Positions 8,035-16,574 are shown, numbered from the stretch's first letter. The stretch: DNA of 64,000 nt from Rhizobium pisi (GCF_003938655.1 NZ_RJJT01000019.1:1-64000), one strand, 5' to 3'. A program made the numbers and translations. Notes: a model not told the origin generated them from the letters alone.

Positions 8035-9309
8035 TCACCCGCTTTCGGCGGGTTCTCCATCAGGAAGCCGGCCCGCGAGCCGCCGGTCGATAAGAGCTGT
8101 AAATAACGCTGCCGACAAGGCAAGCGATGCCGATGTCAACAACATCAGGAAGAGGCTCGGGATTGCGCCCGCCTCCCGCAGAAACAGTCCCGCAATCGAG
8201 GCAATCAACGCGCCGCCGGCGATCGACATCGCGGCGGCAAGGCCTGCAGCCGTGCCTGCGAGATTGGCGCGAACGGACATGACACCCAGATTGGCGGCGG
8301 GAAAGGTCAATCCGTTGCCAATGCCGATGAAGATGCACGGTCCGAAAAACGCCAGGACATGCGTAACGCCTGACATCGAGAGCACCAGCCCCAGCAACAA
8401 ACCCATGCACGTCGATAGGCGCGCAATGACGAGGGTCATGCCGAGCGATTTGCCGGTGAAACGAGCGGCGAGGTAGCTGCCCAGAATGAACCCCGCGGGC
8501 ACCATTCCCATGAAGAAGCCCAGTTTCGCACTCGATCCGCCGAGCGAACTGCCGACCGCCAACGATGCGCCGCCGAGGAAGATGTAAAGTGTGCCCATGG
8601 AACAGGCCATGCACAGCGCATAACCCCAGAACCGCGCCGAGCTGAGCAACTGCCCATAGGAGACGAAGTAGTTACCCCGCGGCTTCGGCATATGCCCGGA
8701 AGTTTCCTTCAACTCGCGCATGGATATGGCGAGGATGGCCGCGCCGAGCAACGCAAGGGTAACGAAGATCGCCCGCCACGCGAACATTTCGTCCAGGACG
8801 CCGCCGAAGGTGGGACCGAGCATGGGGGCAATCGCCCATCCCATGGCGGCGTAGCCGATCCTGCTGGCAGCCTGGCGTTCGCCCGCCGTCTCCTTGATAA
8901 CGACGAGAGCAACACAGAAGCAGGCCGCGATAGGGGCTTGCATCACGCGAAACAGAAGGAAAATGCCGATATTGGGCGCAAGGGCGCAACCGATGGAGGC
9001 GACGATGAAAATCGAGACGGCTGTCAGCGCGACCGGTCTGCGCCCATATCGATCCGACATAGCGCCCGCGATGATTTCCGTCAGGGCGCTGACGATCGCA
9101 TAGCCCGCAATCGAAAGGTTGACGAGTGCGAAATCGGCCCGGAATGCGACCGCGATGTTTGGCAGCGCGGGCAGATATATGTTGACCGGCAGCACGGAGA
9201 GTGCGGTCAGCAGAAGGAGAATCGAGCGTCGGGGAGCCGCCGTCGAAGGCGCGGCCGCTTCCCCGGTCATGCGGCCGGCAGAAGTCTGAACGGAATTATC
9301 GCGAGTCAT
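8035..9309 (-). CDS. MFS multidrug exporter, Bcr/CflA family
   Basis: 424 residues with twelve predicted membrane segments. The family signatures are LSVLPVNIYLPALPNIA in TM1, the loop 2-3 motif GAMSDRYGRRPVAL, and GPTFGGVLDEMFAWRAIFVT. Bcr/CflA proteins are proton-coupled exporters of bicyclomycin, chloramphenicol, sulfonamides or cysteine-related compounds; the substrate here is unknown. The ATG at 9309 follows a leader region of about 180 nt that holds a short valine-rich ORF and an intrinsic terminator, so expression is probably set by attenuation. It converges with the protease gene 14 bp away. Confidence 0.92.
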   Translation of the reverse strand: MTRDNSVQTSAGRMTGEAAAPSTAAPRRSILLLLTALSVLPVNIYLPALPNIAVAFRADFALVNLSIAGYAIVSALTEIIAGAMSDRYGRRPVALTAVSIFIVASIGCALAPNIGIFLLFRVMQAPIAACFCVALVVIKETAGERQAASRIGYAAMGWAIAPMLGPTFGGVLDEMFAWRAIFVTLALLGAAILAISMRELKETSGHMPKPRGNYFVSYGQLLSSARFWGYALCMACSMGTLYIFLGGASLAVGSSLGGSSAKLGFFMGMVPAGFILGSYLAARFTGKSLGMTLVIARLSTCMGLLLGLVLSMSGVTHVLAFFGPCIFIGIGNGLTFPAANLGVMSVRANLAGTAAGLAAAMSIAGGALIASIAGLFLREAGAIPSLFLMLLTSASLALSAALFTALIDRRLAGRLPDGEPAESG

Positions 9310-9378
9310 GATCTTGCCCGTCTTGTCAGCGAGATGGTGTGGGAAATCCGACGGGGGCGAAGCGCAAATTCAGGGCAC

Positions 9379-9421
9379 AAAAAAAGCCCCGTCAGGAGCT
9401 TGATTGACCGCGCATGGGGCT
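9379..9421 (-). terminator. Attenuator terminator upstream of the MFS gene
   Basis: On the minus strand AGCCCC (9421-9416) pairs with GGGGCT (9390-9385), with an inner GTCA/TGAC stem, and is followed by a run of seven T (9385-9379). It lies between the leader ORF stop and the MFS start, 70 bp before the latter, so it would end transcription before the gene unless bypassed. Confidence 0.82.
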
Positions 9422-9456
9422 GATCGCCGAATGGTTACACCATCTTGCCCATGCGC
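9410..9456 (-). promoter_or_regulatory. Antiterminator pairing in the MFS leader RNA
   Basis: GCGCATGGG inside the leader ORF (minus strand, 9456-9448) is exactly complementary to CCCATGCGC at 9418-9410. The second arm overlaps the first arm of the terminator, so the two structures exclude each other. This is the arrangement of ribosome-controlled attenuators. The pairing is seen directly; the regulation is inferred. Confidence 0.72.
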
Positions 9457-9491
9457 CCTATCACCACGACAAGAACCATTGCGATCTTCAT
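9435..9491 (-). CDS. Leader peptide of the MFS attenuator
   Basis: An 18-residue ORF, MKIAMVLVVVIGRMGKMV, ending in TAA 14 nt before the terminator stem. Codons 6-11 are Val-Leu-Val-Val-Val-Ile, a branched-chain run of the kind used to stall ribosomes in ilv/leu leaders. Stalling there would leave the antiterminator arm, which begins at codon 12, exposed. No Shine-Dalgarno sequence precedes the ATG, and the putative promoter puts the transcript start at or within a few bases of it, suggesting leaderless translation. The signal could be branched-chain amino-acid shortage or a ribosome-targeting antibiotic. Confidence 0.7.
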   Translation of the reverse strand: MKIAMVLVVVIGRMGKMV

Positions 9492-9499
9492 GACCGCTA

Positions 9500-9528
9500 C
9501 AGCTAGACGGATATCTCCATCTCGTCAA
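9500..9528 (-). promoter_or_regulatory. Putative sigma-70 promoter for the MFS leader
   Basis: TTGACG (9528-9523) and TAGCTG (9505-9500) are separated by 17 bp on the minus strand. The distance from the -10 end to the leader ATG is 8 nt, so transcription should begin at or just before the start codon. Confidence 0.6.
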
Positions 9529-9675
9529 CGTGCGGTTTCAGCGCTCGTTGCAATACAAGTCCACGAAGTCAGGCCGCGGGAACGTCTGCGCGATACGGCT
9601 TTACGGCAGGTCGACATGGTCAAGCTCGCCGCCGGCACCCTCCTCATCCTGTCGGGCGCCCTCCTGGTCAGCAGT

Positions 9676-9712
9676 GCCTGACGGAATGCGCATGGCTGGC
9701 TGAACGTCAGGC
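9676..9712 (-). terminator. Hairpin at the 3' end of the racemase-like gene
   Basis: GCCTGACG at 9676-9683 is complementary to CGTCAGGC at 9705-9712, which overlaps the stop codon of the upstream gene. There is a 21-nt loop and no T-run; it is a weak or Rho-assisted end at most. Confidence 0.3.
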
Positions 9713-10429
9713 TGTCCGCCTGTCGAGCAGGGTGCAAAGTGCACGAGACAGTCCCACAGGAGTTTGTGGCGATGGTTGCACGGCCTTTGAATGGCCTGCG
9801 CTTCTGCCCATTTCAACAGCCTTCCTGATCGCGATGCGGTGCGGATCGAGGACAGGAACCTCTGATGTCGCGATCACCTCCGGAAGGATTCCGATCAGCC
9901 CTGCCCCGCCAAGTACGATTCGGCTGGCTCCGATCTCCGCAGCCGTGGCGGCAAGAAACTTCGCGATTGAGCGGCCGTCGTCGAGATGCTCGACGGATCG
10001 TATGCCTGCGATTTTATCGCTGATCCCAAGCCGCTGAACCAATTCACCCAACATCTCGCACCACAGGCTTCCCTTTGTGGCAACGAGCGTCGTGCCCGGC
10101 TCCGCCGCGGCAGCTTGCAGTCCTGCTTCGGCGAAACCGACGACCGGAAGGCCGGTCAGCTCGCAGAGCGCTTCCCTTCCGGGGTCGCCAAAGCAGGCCA
10201 AAAGAATCGCATCCGGCCTGAATTGATCGACGATGAATTTGGCGGCCGCGTCGAGAACGGCGTGCGCGGCGATCGCAACCCCGCTCCGCGTCGAGATATA
10301 GTCGAATCCATAGTCTGAAGTAACGACATGGACCTCGGCCGTCGCGCCGACCTCGTCTCGCACGAGAGCGTCGATTTTCTGGCTCATGCGTGTCGACGTG
10401 TTCGGATTAATCACAAGCAAACGGGCCAT
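9707..10429 (-). CDS. Aspartate/glutamate (hydantoin) racemase family protein
   Basis: 240 residues from the ATG at 10429, which has GGAGG five bases upstream; an earlier ATG four codons before lacks this. The start MARLLVINPNTSTRMSQKI is the typical N-terminus of hydantoin/Asp-Glu racemases. The two catalytic cysteines of the family are expected in ILLACFGDPG (present) and in the C-terminal RIVLGGAGLIG segment, where the Cys is replaced by Ala. It may therefore be a decarboxylase- or isomerase-like relative and not a true racemase. It is the last gene of the amino-acid transport/aminotransferase group, 45 bp after the aminotransferase. Confidence 0.82.
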   Translation of the reverse strand: MARLLVINPNTSTRMSQKIDALVRDEVGATAEVHVVTSDYGFDYISTRSGVAIAAHAVLDAAAKFIVDQFRPDAILLACFGDPGREALCELTGLPVVGFAEAGLQAAAAEPGTTLVATKGSLWCEMLGELVQRLGISDKIAGIRSVEHLDDGRSIAKFLAATAAEIGASRIVLGGAGLIGILPEVIATSEVPVLDPHRIAIRKAVEMGRSAGHSKAVQPSPQTPVGLSRALCTLLDRRTA

Positions 10430-10474
10430 TGAACCCTCCATGTTTATTCCGGGAATGAGCGGGGAATTGTCGCG

Positions 10475-11707
10475 CTATAGGGATCTGAGCGCGCTTGTCA
10501 TCCGTTCCAGCGCTTGCGCAAGGACCGATCGCGGGCAACCGACATTGAGGCGAATGAAGCCCTCTCCACCGGGTCCATAGACACGCCCATCATAGAGATT
10601 GACACCTGCCCGCTCGACGAAGAAGCGGTGCACCCCGTCCACTCTCGCATCCAGTTCCCGTGCATCCAACCACACCAGGAAGGATGCGTCCGGCCGCATC
10701 GGAAGGACACCTGGCAGTCCACTTGCCGCAACGTCGCAGACGAGGCGCACGTTCTCGCGCACATAGGGTGTCAGGGCCTCAAGCCATGGGTCGCCCGAGG
10801 TATATGCGATCTCCAGGGCCAATCGCCCGAAGTAGTTCGCGTTCAGCATGAACGACGCCTGCATCACCTGAAACAATTCCTCGCGACGTTTCGGATCGGC
10901 AACGGAAAGCGTCGCGGCTGGCACGCCAGCCAGATTGAATGTTTTGGTGGGGGCCGTGCAGATGAAGGATCTCGCCGCCGCCCCGTCACTGATCGAGGAG
11001 TAGACAATGTGCGGTCGGTCGTTCAGCCGAATATCGCAATGAATGTCGTCGGAGATGACCAGAATGCCGTATCGCTCGCAGAGAGCGTCGAGACACTCAA
11101 GTTCCTCTCGCGTCCAGGCCTTCCCTGCCGGATTATGGGGGTTGCACAGCAGGAATGCCCGTGCGCCACTCGCGGCCTGGCGTTCAAAATCGTCCAGGTC
11201 CAGTTCATAGGCACCGTTCACAAGCTTGAGGCGGTTGATAAGAAGGTTCCTGCCATTATCCCTGATGACCTGGAAATATGGCGAATAGACCGGAGCCTGC
11301 ACGATCACGCCGTCGCCAGGTTGGGTAAATGTGCGCAGAATGGCCGCTACCGAAGGCATGATTGCCGGGGCAGGAAGGAGCGTTTCAACACCCACGCTCC
11401 AACCATGACGCCGCTCGAACCACGATTTCACGATGTCGTAATGGGCCGGATCACGCTTGGTATAGCCGTAGATCCCATGGTCGACGGCCTCCCGAAGCCG
11501 CGCAATCACCGGCTCCGGTGCGCGGAAATCCATATCGGCCGTCCATAAAGACACCAATCCGTCGCCTTGCACGCGGGGAGAAAATTCGTCCCATTGGTTG
11601 GCCCATTTCGCAGATCCGAACTGGCTGCGATCATGGATGGTGTCAAAGCTCCGCTCTTCCGCGGCCAGCTTCCCGGCCGCCGGTACACTTGTCTCAGAGT
11701 ATGTCAT
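10475..11707 (-). CDS. PLP-dependent aminotransferase, MalY/PatB (C-S lyase) type
   Basis: 410 residues of fold type I. The MalY/PatB features are KWANQWDEF near the N-terminus, SLWTADMDF, GIYGYTKR, CNPHNPAGKAWTREEL and VISDDIHCDI. The PLP lysine is in APTKTFNLAGVPAA. The C-terminus has NVGCPRSVLAQALERM. Relatives cleave cystathionine or cysteine conjugates or transaminate amino acids. Its place between an amino-acid uptake system and a racemase-like enzyme suggests catabolism of an imported, perhaps sulfur-containing or D-, amino acid; that is inference. Confidence 0.9.
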   Translation of the reverse strand: MTYSETSVPAAGKLAAEERSFDTIHDRSQFGSAKWANQWDEFSPRVQGDGLVSLWTADMDFRAPEPVIARLREAVDHGIYGYTKRDPAHYDIVKSWFERRHGWSVGVETLLPAPAIMPSVAAILRTFTQPGDGVIVQAPVYSPYFQVIRDNGRNLLINRLKLVNGAYELDLDDFERQAASGARAFLLCNPHNPAGKAWTREELECLDALCERYGILVISDDIHCDIRLNDRPHIVYSSISDGAAARSFICTAPTKTFNLAGVPAATLSVADPKRREELFQVMQASFMLNANYFGRLALEIAYTSGDPWLEALTPYVRENVRLVCDVAASGLPGVLPMRPDASFLVWLDARELDARVDGVHRFFVERAGVNLYDGRVYGPGGEGFIRLNVGCPRSVLAQALERMTSALRSL

Positions 11708-11864
11708 TGCTTCAGTTTCCTAGTAGAAATTCACCATGAACCACCGCGAGCAGGCAGCTGCCACCGCAGGATCCGCCGCAAGAATTGCTGCAATCGCTCT
11801 CAACGGGGACTGTTCTGACCCCGCCGGCTGGCGTGTGTTTTGGATTGTTCAACATCGACTTTTC

Positions 11865-13004
11865 CTATGATTTGTGGCCGCGCGCGAGGTGACGTTCCAC
11901 CGAATGGGAGTACCGGGACATCCCGAAGCAGAAGATCCAGTAGAGGATCGCGGCGAACAGATAACCGGTTGACGAGATGGTCGGACCGGCCCAGTTTGGA
12001 TCGATACGGGCGGTTTCGACCGCGCGCAGGAAGTCTGCGATGCCGACGATTGCGACGAGTGTCGTATCCTTGAAAAGCCCGATGAACGTCGAAACGATAC
12101 CGGGAATGACGATCGTGAGCGCCTGGGGCAGGATGATGAGCCTCATCATCGTGAAATATCCGATGCCGAGGGCCTGAGCCCCTTCATATTGCCCTTTGGG
12201 CATGGCCTGCAGTCCGGCTCGAACCACTTCCGCCATGTAGGCCGCCGAAAACAGCGCAGTGCCGATCATTGGCCGCAGAAGTCTGTCCGGCGTCAGCGCC
12301 TCGGGCACGAACAGCGGCATCATGAAGTTCGCCATGAAGAGCACGGTGATGAACGGTACGCCCCGGACAACCTCGATATAGAAGACACAAACGGCCTTGA
12401 TGATCGGGAGCTCGGAGCGTCTGCCGAGTGCGAGAACGATGCCGATCGGCAGCGAAAACACGATCCCGACGACCGACATCAGGAGCGTGATCATCATCCC
12501 GCCCCAGAGCGTTGTGTCTATGACAGGCAGACCGATCGTTTCGACGCCGCGAAGCAGCACAAACGCCGCAATCGGGTAGATTCCGAAGAACAGCACCGCC
12601 GCCATGTTCCGACGCGGGGCATTCCGCCACAGGAGCCAGCAGACCAGGGCAGCGCCCATCACCTGCGTTAAGTCAACGCGCCAGCGCTCGGATGCCGGAT
12701 AGGCTCCGTACCGGAGATAGTTCAGCTTGGCGCTGATGAAGGACCAGCACGCGCCGTCAGGATTGGCGCGGCAAGTCTCGCTGTCGCCGCTCCACACCGC
12801 CTTGATCAGCGCAAAGCCGACGAACTGGGAAATGAGCCATATCGCCAGCGCAGTGAAGCACACCGTCAAAAAGCATGAGAACGGACTTGAGAACAGATTC
12901 TCTCGCGCCCAGGATATGGGACCAGGCCGGATGCCCGCCGGCGGGGGAACGGCCGGAAGGTATTCGTATCGATATGTAGCCGCAGCAGGAAGAGTGTCGT
13001 TCAT
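11865..13004 (-). CDS. Amino-acid ABC transporter permease, AapM-like
   Basis: 379 residues. It has the large N-terminal extension and CRANPDGACWSFISAKLNYL loop characteristic of the M subunit of general L-amino-acid (Aap/Bzt) transporters, then a HAAT-type permease domain with the EAA-like loop QYEGAQALGIGYFTMMRLIILPQAL. It forms a heterodimeric inner-membrane channel with the Q-like subunit encoded just upstream; the two genes are 1 bp apart. About 157 bp separate it from the aminotransferase gene. Paralogous to, not necessarily identical with, the main aap system. Confidence 0.92.
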   Translation of the reverse strand: MNDTLPAAATYRYEYLPAVPPPAGIRPGPISWARENLFSSPFSCFLTVCFTALAIWLISQFVGFALIKAVWSGDSETCRANPDGACWSFISAKLNYLRYGAYPASERWRVDLTQVMGAALVCWLLWRNAPRRNMAAVLFFGIYPIAAFVLLRGVETIGLPVIDTTLWGGMMITLLMSVVGIVFSLPIGIVLALGRRSELPIIKAVCVFYIEVVRGVPFITVLFMANFMMPLFVPEALTPDRLLRPMIGTALFSAAYMAEVVRAGLQAMPKGQYEGAQALGIGYFTMMRLIILPQALTIVIPGIVSTFIGLFKDTTLVAIVGIADFLRAVETARIDPNWAGPTISSTGYLFAAILYWIFCFGMSRYSHSVERHLARGHKS

Positions 13005-13005
13005 C

Positions 13006-14193
13006 TCATCTCTCCACGAGCGCGAAATACTGGTTGAAGGTGTTCATTGCGGCCGATGTGATCAGGGAAATGACCAGGTAGGCCGCAAGCGTTATGGCCA
13101 TCACCTGGACTGCCGCGCCCGTTTGATTGAGAACCGATCCGGCAAAGACCTGAACCAGGTCCGGGTAGCCAATGAAGACGGCGAGCGATGAGTTCTTGAT
13201 CAGGTTCAGGTATTGGCTGGTCAAGGGCGGGATGATGATCCGCAAAGCTTGCGGAACGATCACCAGGCGCAGCGTCTTGCCGTGCGAAAGACCGAGTGCG
13301 TGGGCCGCCTCTGTTTGCCCTTTGGAGACGGCCTGGATGCCGAAGCGGACGATCTCGGCGATAAATGACGCCGTGTAAACGGAAAGGCCGATCAGCAGCG
13401 CTGCGAATTCAGGATAAATCTGCTGGCCGCCGCGGAAATTGAAGCCCTTCAACTCCGGATAGGAGAAGGTCCACGGGCGACCCGCTGCCAGAGAGGCAAG
13501 CAGCGGCAACCCGATGAGAACAACGATGGCGACCCGCAGGACCGGAAGTTGGCGGCCGGTTCGCTTCTGGACGGTCCGGGCGTAGGCGCCAAATGCAACG
13601 GCGCCAGCGACCGCGGCAAAGATTGCCGCTCCCACCCAGCCGGCCCCCGCCTGAAACTCGACCGCGGGCATGATGATCCCGCGGTTGTTGAGGTAGATTC
13701 CTCCCGGGATGGAGATCGATGCCTTCGGAGCCGGCAGCGGCTTGAGGACCGCGTTGTACCAGAACAGGAGTTGAAGCAGCAGCGGGATATTTCTAACGAC
13801 CTCGACATAGGAGGTCGCGACCTTGGCGGCGATCCAGTTGTTGGAAAGGCGTGAAATGCCAATCAGGAAACCGATGATCGTGGCAAGCACGATGCCAAAA
13901 GCGCTGACCAGCAGCGTGTTCGCAACGCCCACCCAAAATGCCTGTCCATAGGTGGAGAGCGTGTCGTAGGGGATGAGCGTCTGACTGATTTGGAAGCCTG
14001 CCGTTTGCTTCCAGAAATCAAAAGTAAGGGGAATGCCGCGCTGTTTCATGTTGGAAACAGTCTGGGTTGTAACTCCCGCGACAATCACCATCAAGCTGAC
14101 AGCCAGTGCGGTCTGGTAGGCGATTCCACGAACTTTTTTGTCGTAGACCGAGAAGGTGCTGCGCACAGGCGCAGGCTGAGAAATGTCAACCAT
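13006..14193 (-). CDS. Amino-acid ABC transporter permease, AapQ-like
   Basis: 395 residues from the ATG at 14193, which has GGGAGGA upstream; the open frame extends 35 codons further through the hairpin after the binding-protein gene. Membrane segments are interrupted by a long periplasmic loop (FDFWKQTAGFQISQTLIPYD), as in AapQ/BztB. The permease motif is EAAHALGLSHGKTLRLVIVPQALRIIIPPLTSQYLNL. It partners with the AapM-like subunit. No gene for the matching ATPase follows. Confidence 0.92.
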   Translation of the reverse strand: MVDISQPAPVRSTFSVYDKKVRGIAYQTALAVSLMVIVAGVTTQTVSNMKQRGIPLTFDFWKQTAGFQISQTLIPYDTLSTYGQAFWVGVANTLLVSAFGIVLATIIGFLIGISRLSNNWIAAKVATSYVEVVRNIPLLLQLLFWYNAVLKPLPAPKASISIPGGIYLNNRGIIMPAVEFQAGAGWVGAAIFAAVAGAVAFGAYARTVQKRTGRQLPVLRVAIVVLIGLPLLASLAAGRPWTFSYPELKGFNFRGGQQIYPEFAALLIGLSVYTASFIAEIVRFGIQAVSKGQTEAAHALGLSHGKTLRLVIVPQALRIIIPPLTSQYLNLIKNSSLAVFIGYPDLVQVFAGSVLNQTGAAVQVMAITLAAYLVISLITSAAMNTFNQYFALVER

Positions 14194-14212
14194 CCGTTCC
14201 TCCCAACAGGAA

Positions 14213-14240
14213 GGAGGCCGCGCTCCTCGCGACGGCCTCC
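14213..14240 (-). terminator. Stem-loop after the binding-protein gene
   Basis: GGAGGCCG at 14213-14220 is complementary to CGGCCTCC at 14233-14240, 8 bp after the binding-protein stop. Such intercistronic hairpins commonly protect the binding-protein mRNA and lower permease expression; no strong T-run follows. Confidence 0.5.
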
Positions 14241-14248
14241 CCGTCTTA

Positions 14249-15262
14249 TCAACGGATGGGCGGCGCGTACTGGAGGCCGCCGGCGTTCCAGAGCGCATTC
14301 ACCCCACGTTCTATCTTCAAGGGGGAGTCCTTGCCGATCGAACGCTCGAAAATCTCGGAATAATTGCCGACCTGCTTGATGATGTCCTGAGACCAGGTCT
14401 CTCCGAGCCCGATGTCCTTGCTGAAGCTTCCTTCAACGCCCAGCAGGCGGCGGATGTTCGGATTGTCGGAATTCTTCATTTCGTCGACATTCTTCGAGCT
14501 GACGCTGAACTCTTCCGCGGCGACCATGACATAGAGCGTCCACTTGGCGATGTTCAGCCACTGATCATCGCCTTGCCGGACCGCCGGCCCCAGCGGCTCC
14601 TTCGAAATGATCTCGGGAAGCACGACATTCTCGTCAGGCTTCGCCATGCGGATACGCGCAGCGTTCAGGCTCGAAGTGTCGGCGGATAAAACGTCGCAAC
14701 GCCCTTCTTCATAGGCCTTGATGACAGCCTCTTCATCCGCGAAACCGACAGCGCTGTAGGTCATGCCGTTGGTGCGGAAGTAGTCGGCGAGGTTCAACTC
14801 TGCGGTGGTTCCTTGTGAAACGCAGATCGATGCGCCATCCAGACCCTTGGCAGACTGAATATTTTCCGACTTGCGGACCATAAAACCTTGGCCGTCGTAG
14901 AAATAAGTGCCTGCGAAAAGGATGCCGAGCGAGGTGTCGCGCGAGGACGTCCATGTCGCATTGTGCGCCAGGATGTCGATCTCGCCGGACTGGAGCGCGG
15001 TGAACCGATCCTTGGCGTTGAGCGGGATAAATTTAACCTTCGTGGCATCTCCGAGGACGCCCGCGGCAACCGCGCGGCAGTAATCGACGACGAAGCCTGT
15101 CCATTTCCCGTCATTGTCAGGAATGCTGAAACCGGCCGTTGCCGGATTGGTCCCGCAGGTCAGGACACCTTTTGCCTTGACGTCGTCCAATGTTCCCGCC
15201 CAGACGGTGGACGCATAAGCGGCGAGTGCCGCGCCAAGAACGCCGGTCATTAATTTTCGCAT
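14249..15262 (-). CDS. Amino-acid ABC transporter substrate-binding protein, AapJ-like
   Basis: 337 residues from the ATG at 15262 (GGGGA upstream). The signal peptide is MRKLMTGVLGAALAAYASTVWA. The mature part starts TLDDVKAKGVLTCGTNPATA and shows the AapJ/BztA features GFSIPDNDGKWTGFVVDYCR and DILAHNATWTSSRDTSLGI. It captures amino acids in the periplasm for the Q/M permease. First gene of the operon, with a LysR regulator encoded 200 bp upstream in the same direction. Confidence 0.93.
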   Translation of the reverse strand: MRKLMTGVLGAALAAYASTVWAGTLDDVKAKGVLTCGTNPATAGFSIPDNDGKWTGFVVDYCRAVAAGVLGDATKVKFIPLNAKDRFTALQSGEIDILAHNATWTSSRDTSLGILFAGTYFYDGQGFMVRKSENIQSAKGLDGASICVSQGTTAELNLADYFRTNGMTYSAVGFADEEAVIKAYEEGRCDVLSADTSSLNAARIRMAKPDENVVLPEIISKEPLGPAVRQGDDQWLNIAKWTLYVMVAAEEFSVSSKNVDEMKNSDNPNIRRLLGVEGSFSKDIGLGETWSQDIIKQVGNYSEIFERSIGKDSPLKIERGVNALWNAGGLQYAPPIR

Positions 15263-15464
15263 GGAAGGATCCCCTTTTTTTGAAATTTGCAAAAGGAGGG
15301 TGGTTCGCGACCCATTAATTTGTCAAATTGATTATCATCATTCACTTTATGAACAGAATTCATTACCCGTTTTACAAGCTATAGCTTGAAACAAACGAAG
15401 TGCATTCACCGGACGACGATGGTAATTCCATAGAACAAATCAGATAAATTGCCAAAACAACAAA

Positions 15465-16418
15465 TTAGACGATCACGTCTTTTGCCAATATTACTTCATT
15501 CTTTCTGATTTGAGCGGCGTGATATAATTCTGTTATTAAGCGACGCAGCCAAAGGACGCCCTGATCGCCAGCCATTTGCCGATGCATCACGAGATTTGCA
15601 CTGACGGAAGAAATGGGAATGGGAGGCGAGAGAAGCGTCACCTCGCTTGCTTCATCGAGCATTTGAAAAATGCTGTCGCCGCAATGGGTGATAAGGTCGG
15701 TCCCTCTGAGCACCCAAGGCATCACGAGATAATTCGAGATGGTGGCTACCACCTTTCGCTTGAGGCCGCGCTCTCTAAGTGCACCATCGGCCAAACCTTC
15801 GGACTGACCATCGGCGGAAATCTGAAGGTGAGAAGCCGCAAGATATGTCTCCAGACTTAACGGGCTTCTGGCGATCGGGCTGCCGCTCCAAACGGCACAG
15901 AGCATCCTGTCCTGTCCAAGTTCTATTTTAGTCAGATTGGGGTCATCCTTGAGATTTGCGCCCGTTAAAGTGCAATCGACCTGTCGGAAATAATCCGTGC
16001 TTTCGGCCTCGACCCGGTTAGCCGGTATGACATTGAGCGTGGCATGCGGCGCCTGCTTTGAGAATTCGCGAATGAGGCCCGGGATGAAAATCATCGCATG
16101 ATAATCGGTAAGCCCGACGCGAAACTTTCGCTCGGTCGTCGCAGGATCAAAGATCCTGTACCGCCCGATCGACGCGCGAATCTTTCCGAGAGCATCGGAT
16201 AAATCCCCGACGAGCTCCAGTGCGCGAGGCGTTGGCCTCATCAATCCGCCGTCACGCGTAAAGAGTTCGTCCTTGAAAAGGATGCGCAATTTGGCAAGTG
16301 AGTGACTGACTGCCGATTGGGTCCGCCCCAGATGATCCGCAGCGCGCGTCACGCTCCTCTCCTGCATCAGCACATCGAAGACGCGCAGGAGATTGAGGTC
16401 AACCTCGTCTGAGGACAT
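15465..16418 (-). CDS. LysR-family regulator, probably of the amino-acid operon
   Basis: 317 residues from the ATG at 16418, which has GGAG six bases upstream; an ATG four codons earlier (16430) is possible. The N-terminal helix-turn-helix is clear (NLLRVFDVLMQERSVTRAAD, then HLGRTQSAVSHSLAKLR), and the substrate-binding domain starts with KFRVGLTDYH as in the NodD/SyrM-like branch. It lies directly upstream of, and parallel to, the transporter-aminotransferase-racemase genes, so control of these is likely. The gap downstream is A+T-rich. Confidence 0.9.
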   Translation of the reverse strand: MSSDEVDLNLLRVFDVLMQERSVTRAADHLGRTQSAVSHSLAKLRILFKDELFTRDGGLMRPTPRALELVGDLSDALGKIRASIGRYRIFDPATTERKFRVGLTDYHAMIFIPGLIREFSKQAPHATLNVIPANRVEAESTDYFRQVDCTLTGANLKDDPNLTKIELGQDRMLCAVWSGSPIARSPLSLETYLAASHLQISADGQSEGLADGALRERGLKRKVVATISNYLVMPWVLRGTDLITHCGDSIFQMLDEASEVTLLSPPIPISSVSANLVMHRQMAGDQGVLWLRRLITELYHAAQIRKNEVILAKDVIV

Positions 16419-16574
16419 CGCGAACTCCATGAAAATGGCTCATGGAATTCATCGAAGCATGCCGTGTGGCGCATGACAAGAAGATACCGCCGTCGATGCT
16501 CCCCACGTTGCCGTCCGATCCGCTTTGTTGATAGTCTTCATCAAGGCCGCGTCCCGGCATAGCGGAATCCCGAC

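Noticed and set aside
9616..9681. 21-codon plus-strand ORF (MVKLAAGTLLILSGALLVSS...)
   Set aside because: It could be a small hydrophobic peptide, but it has only a weak GGCAGG upstream, no terminator and no supporting context.
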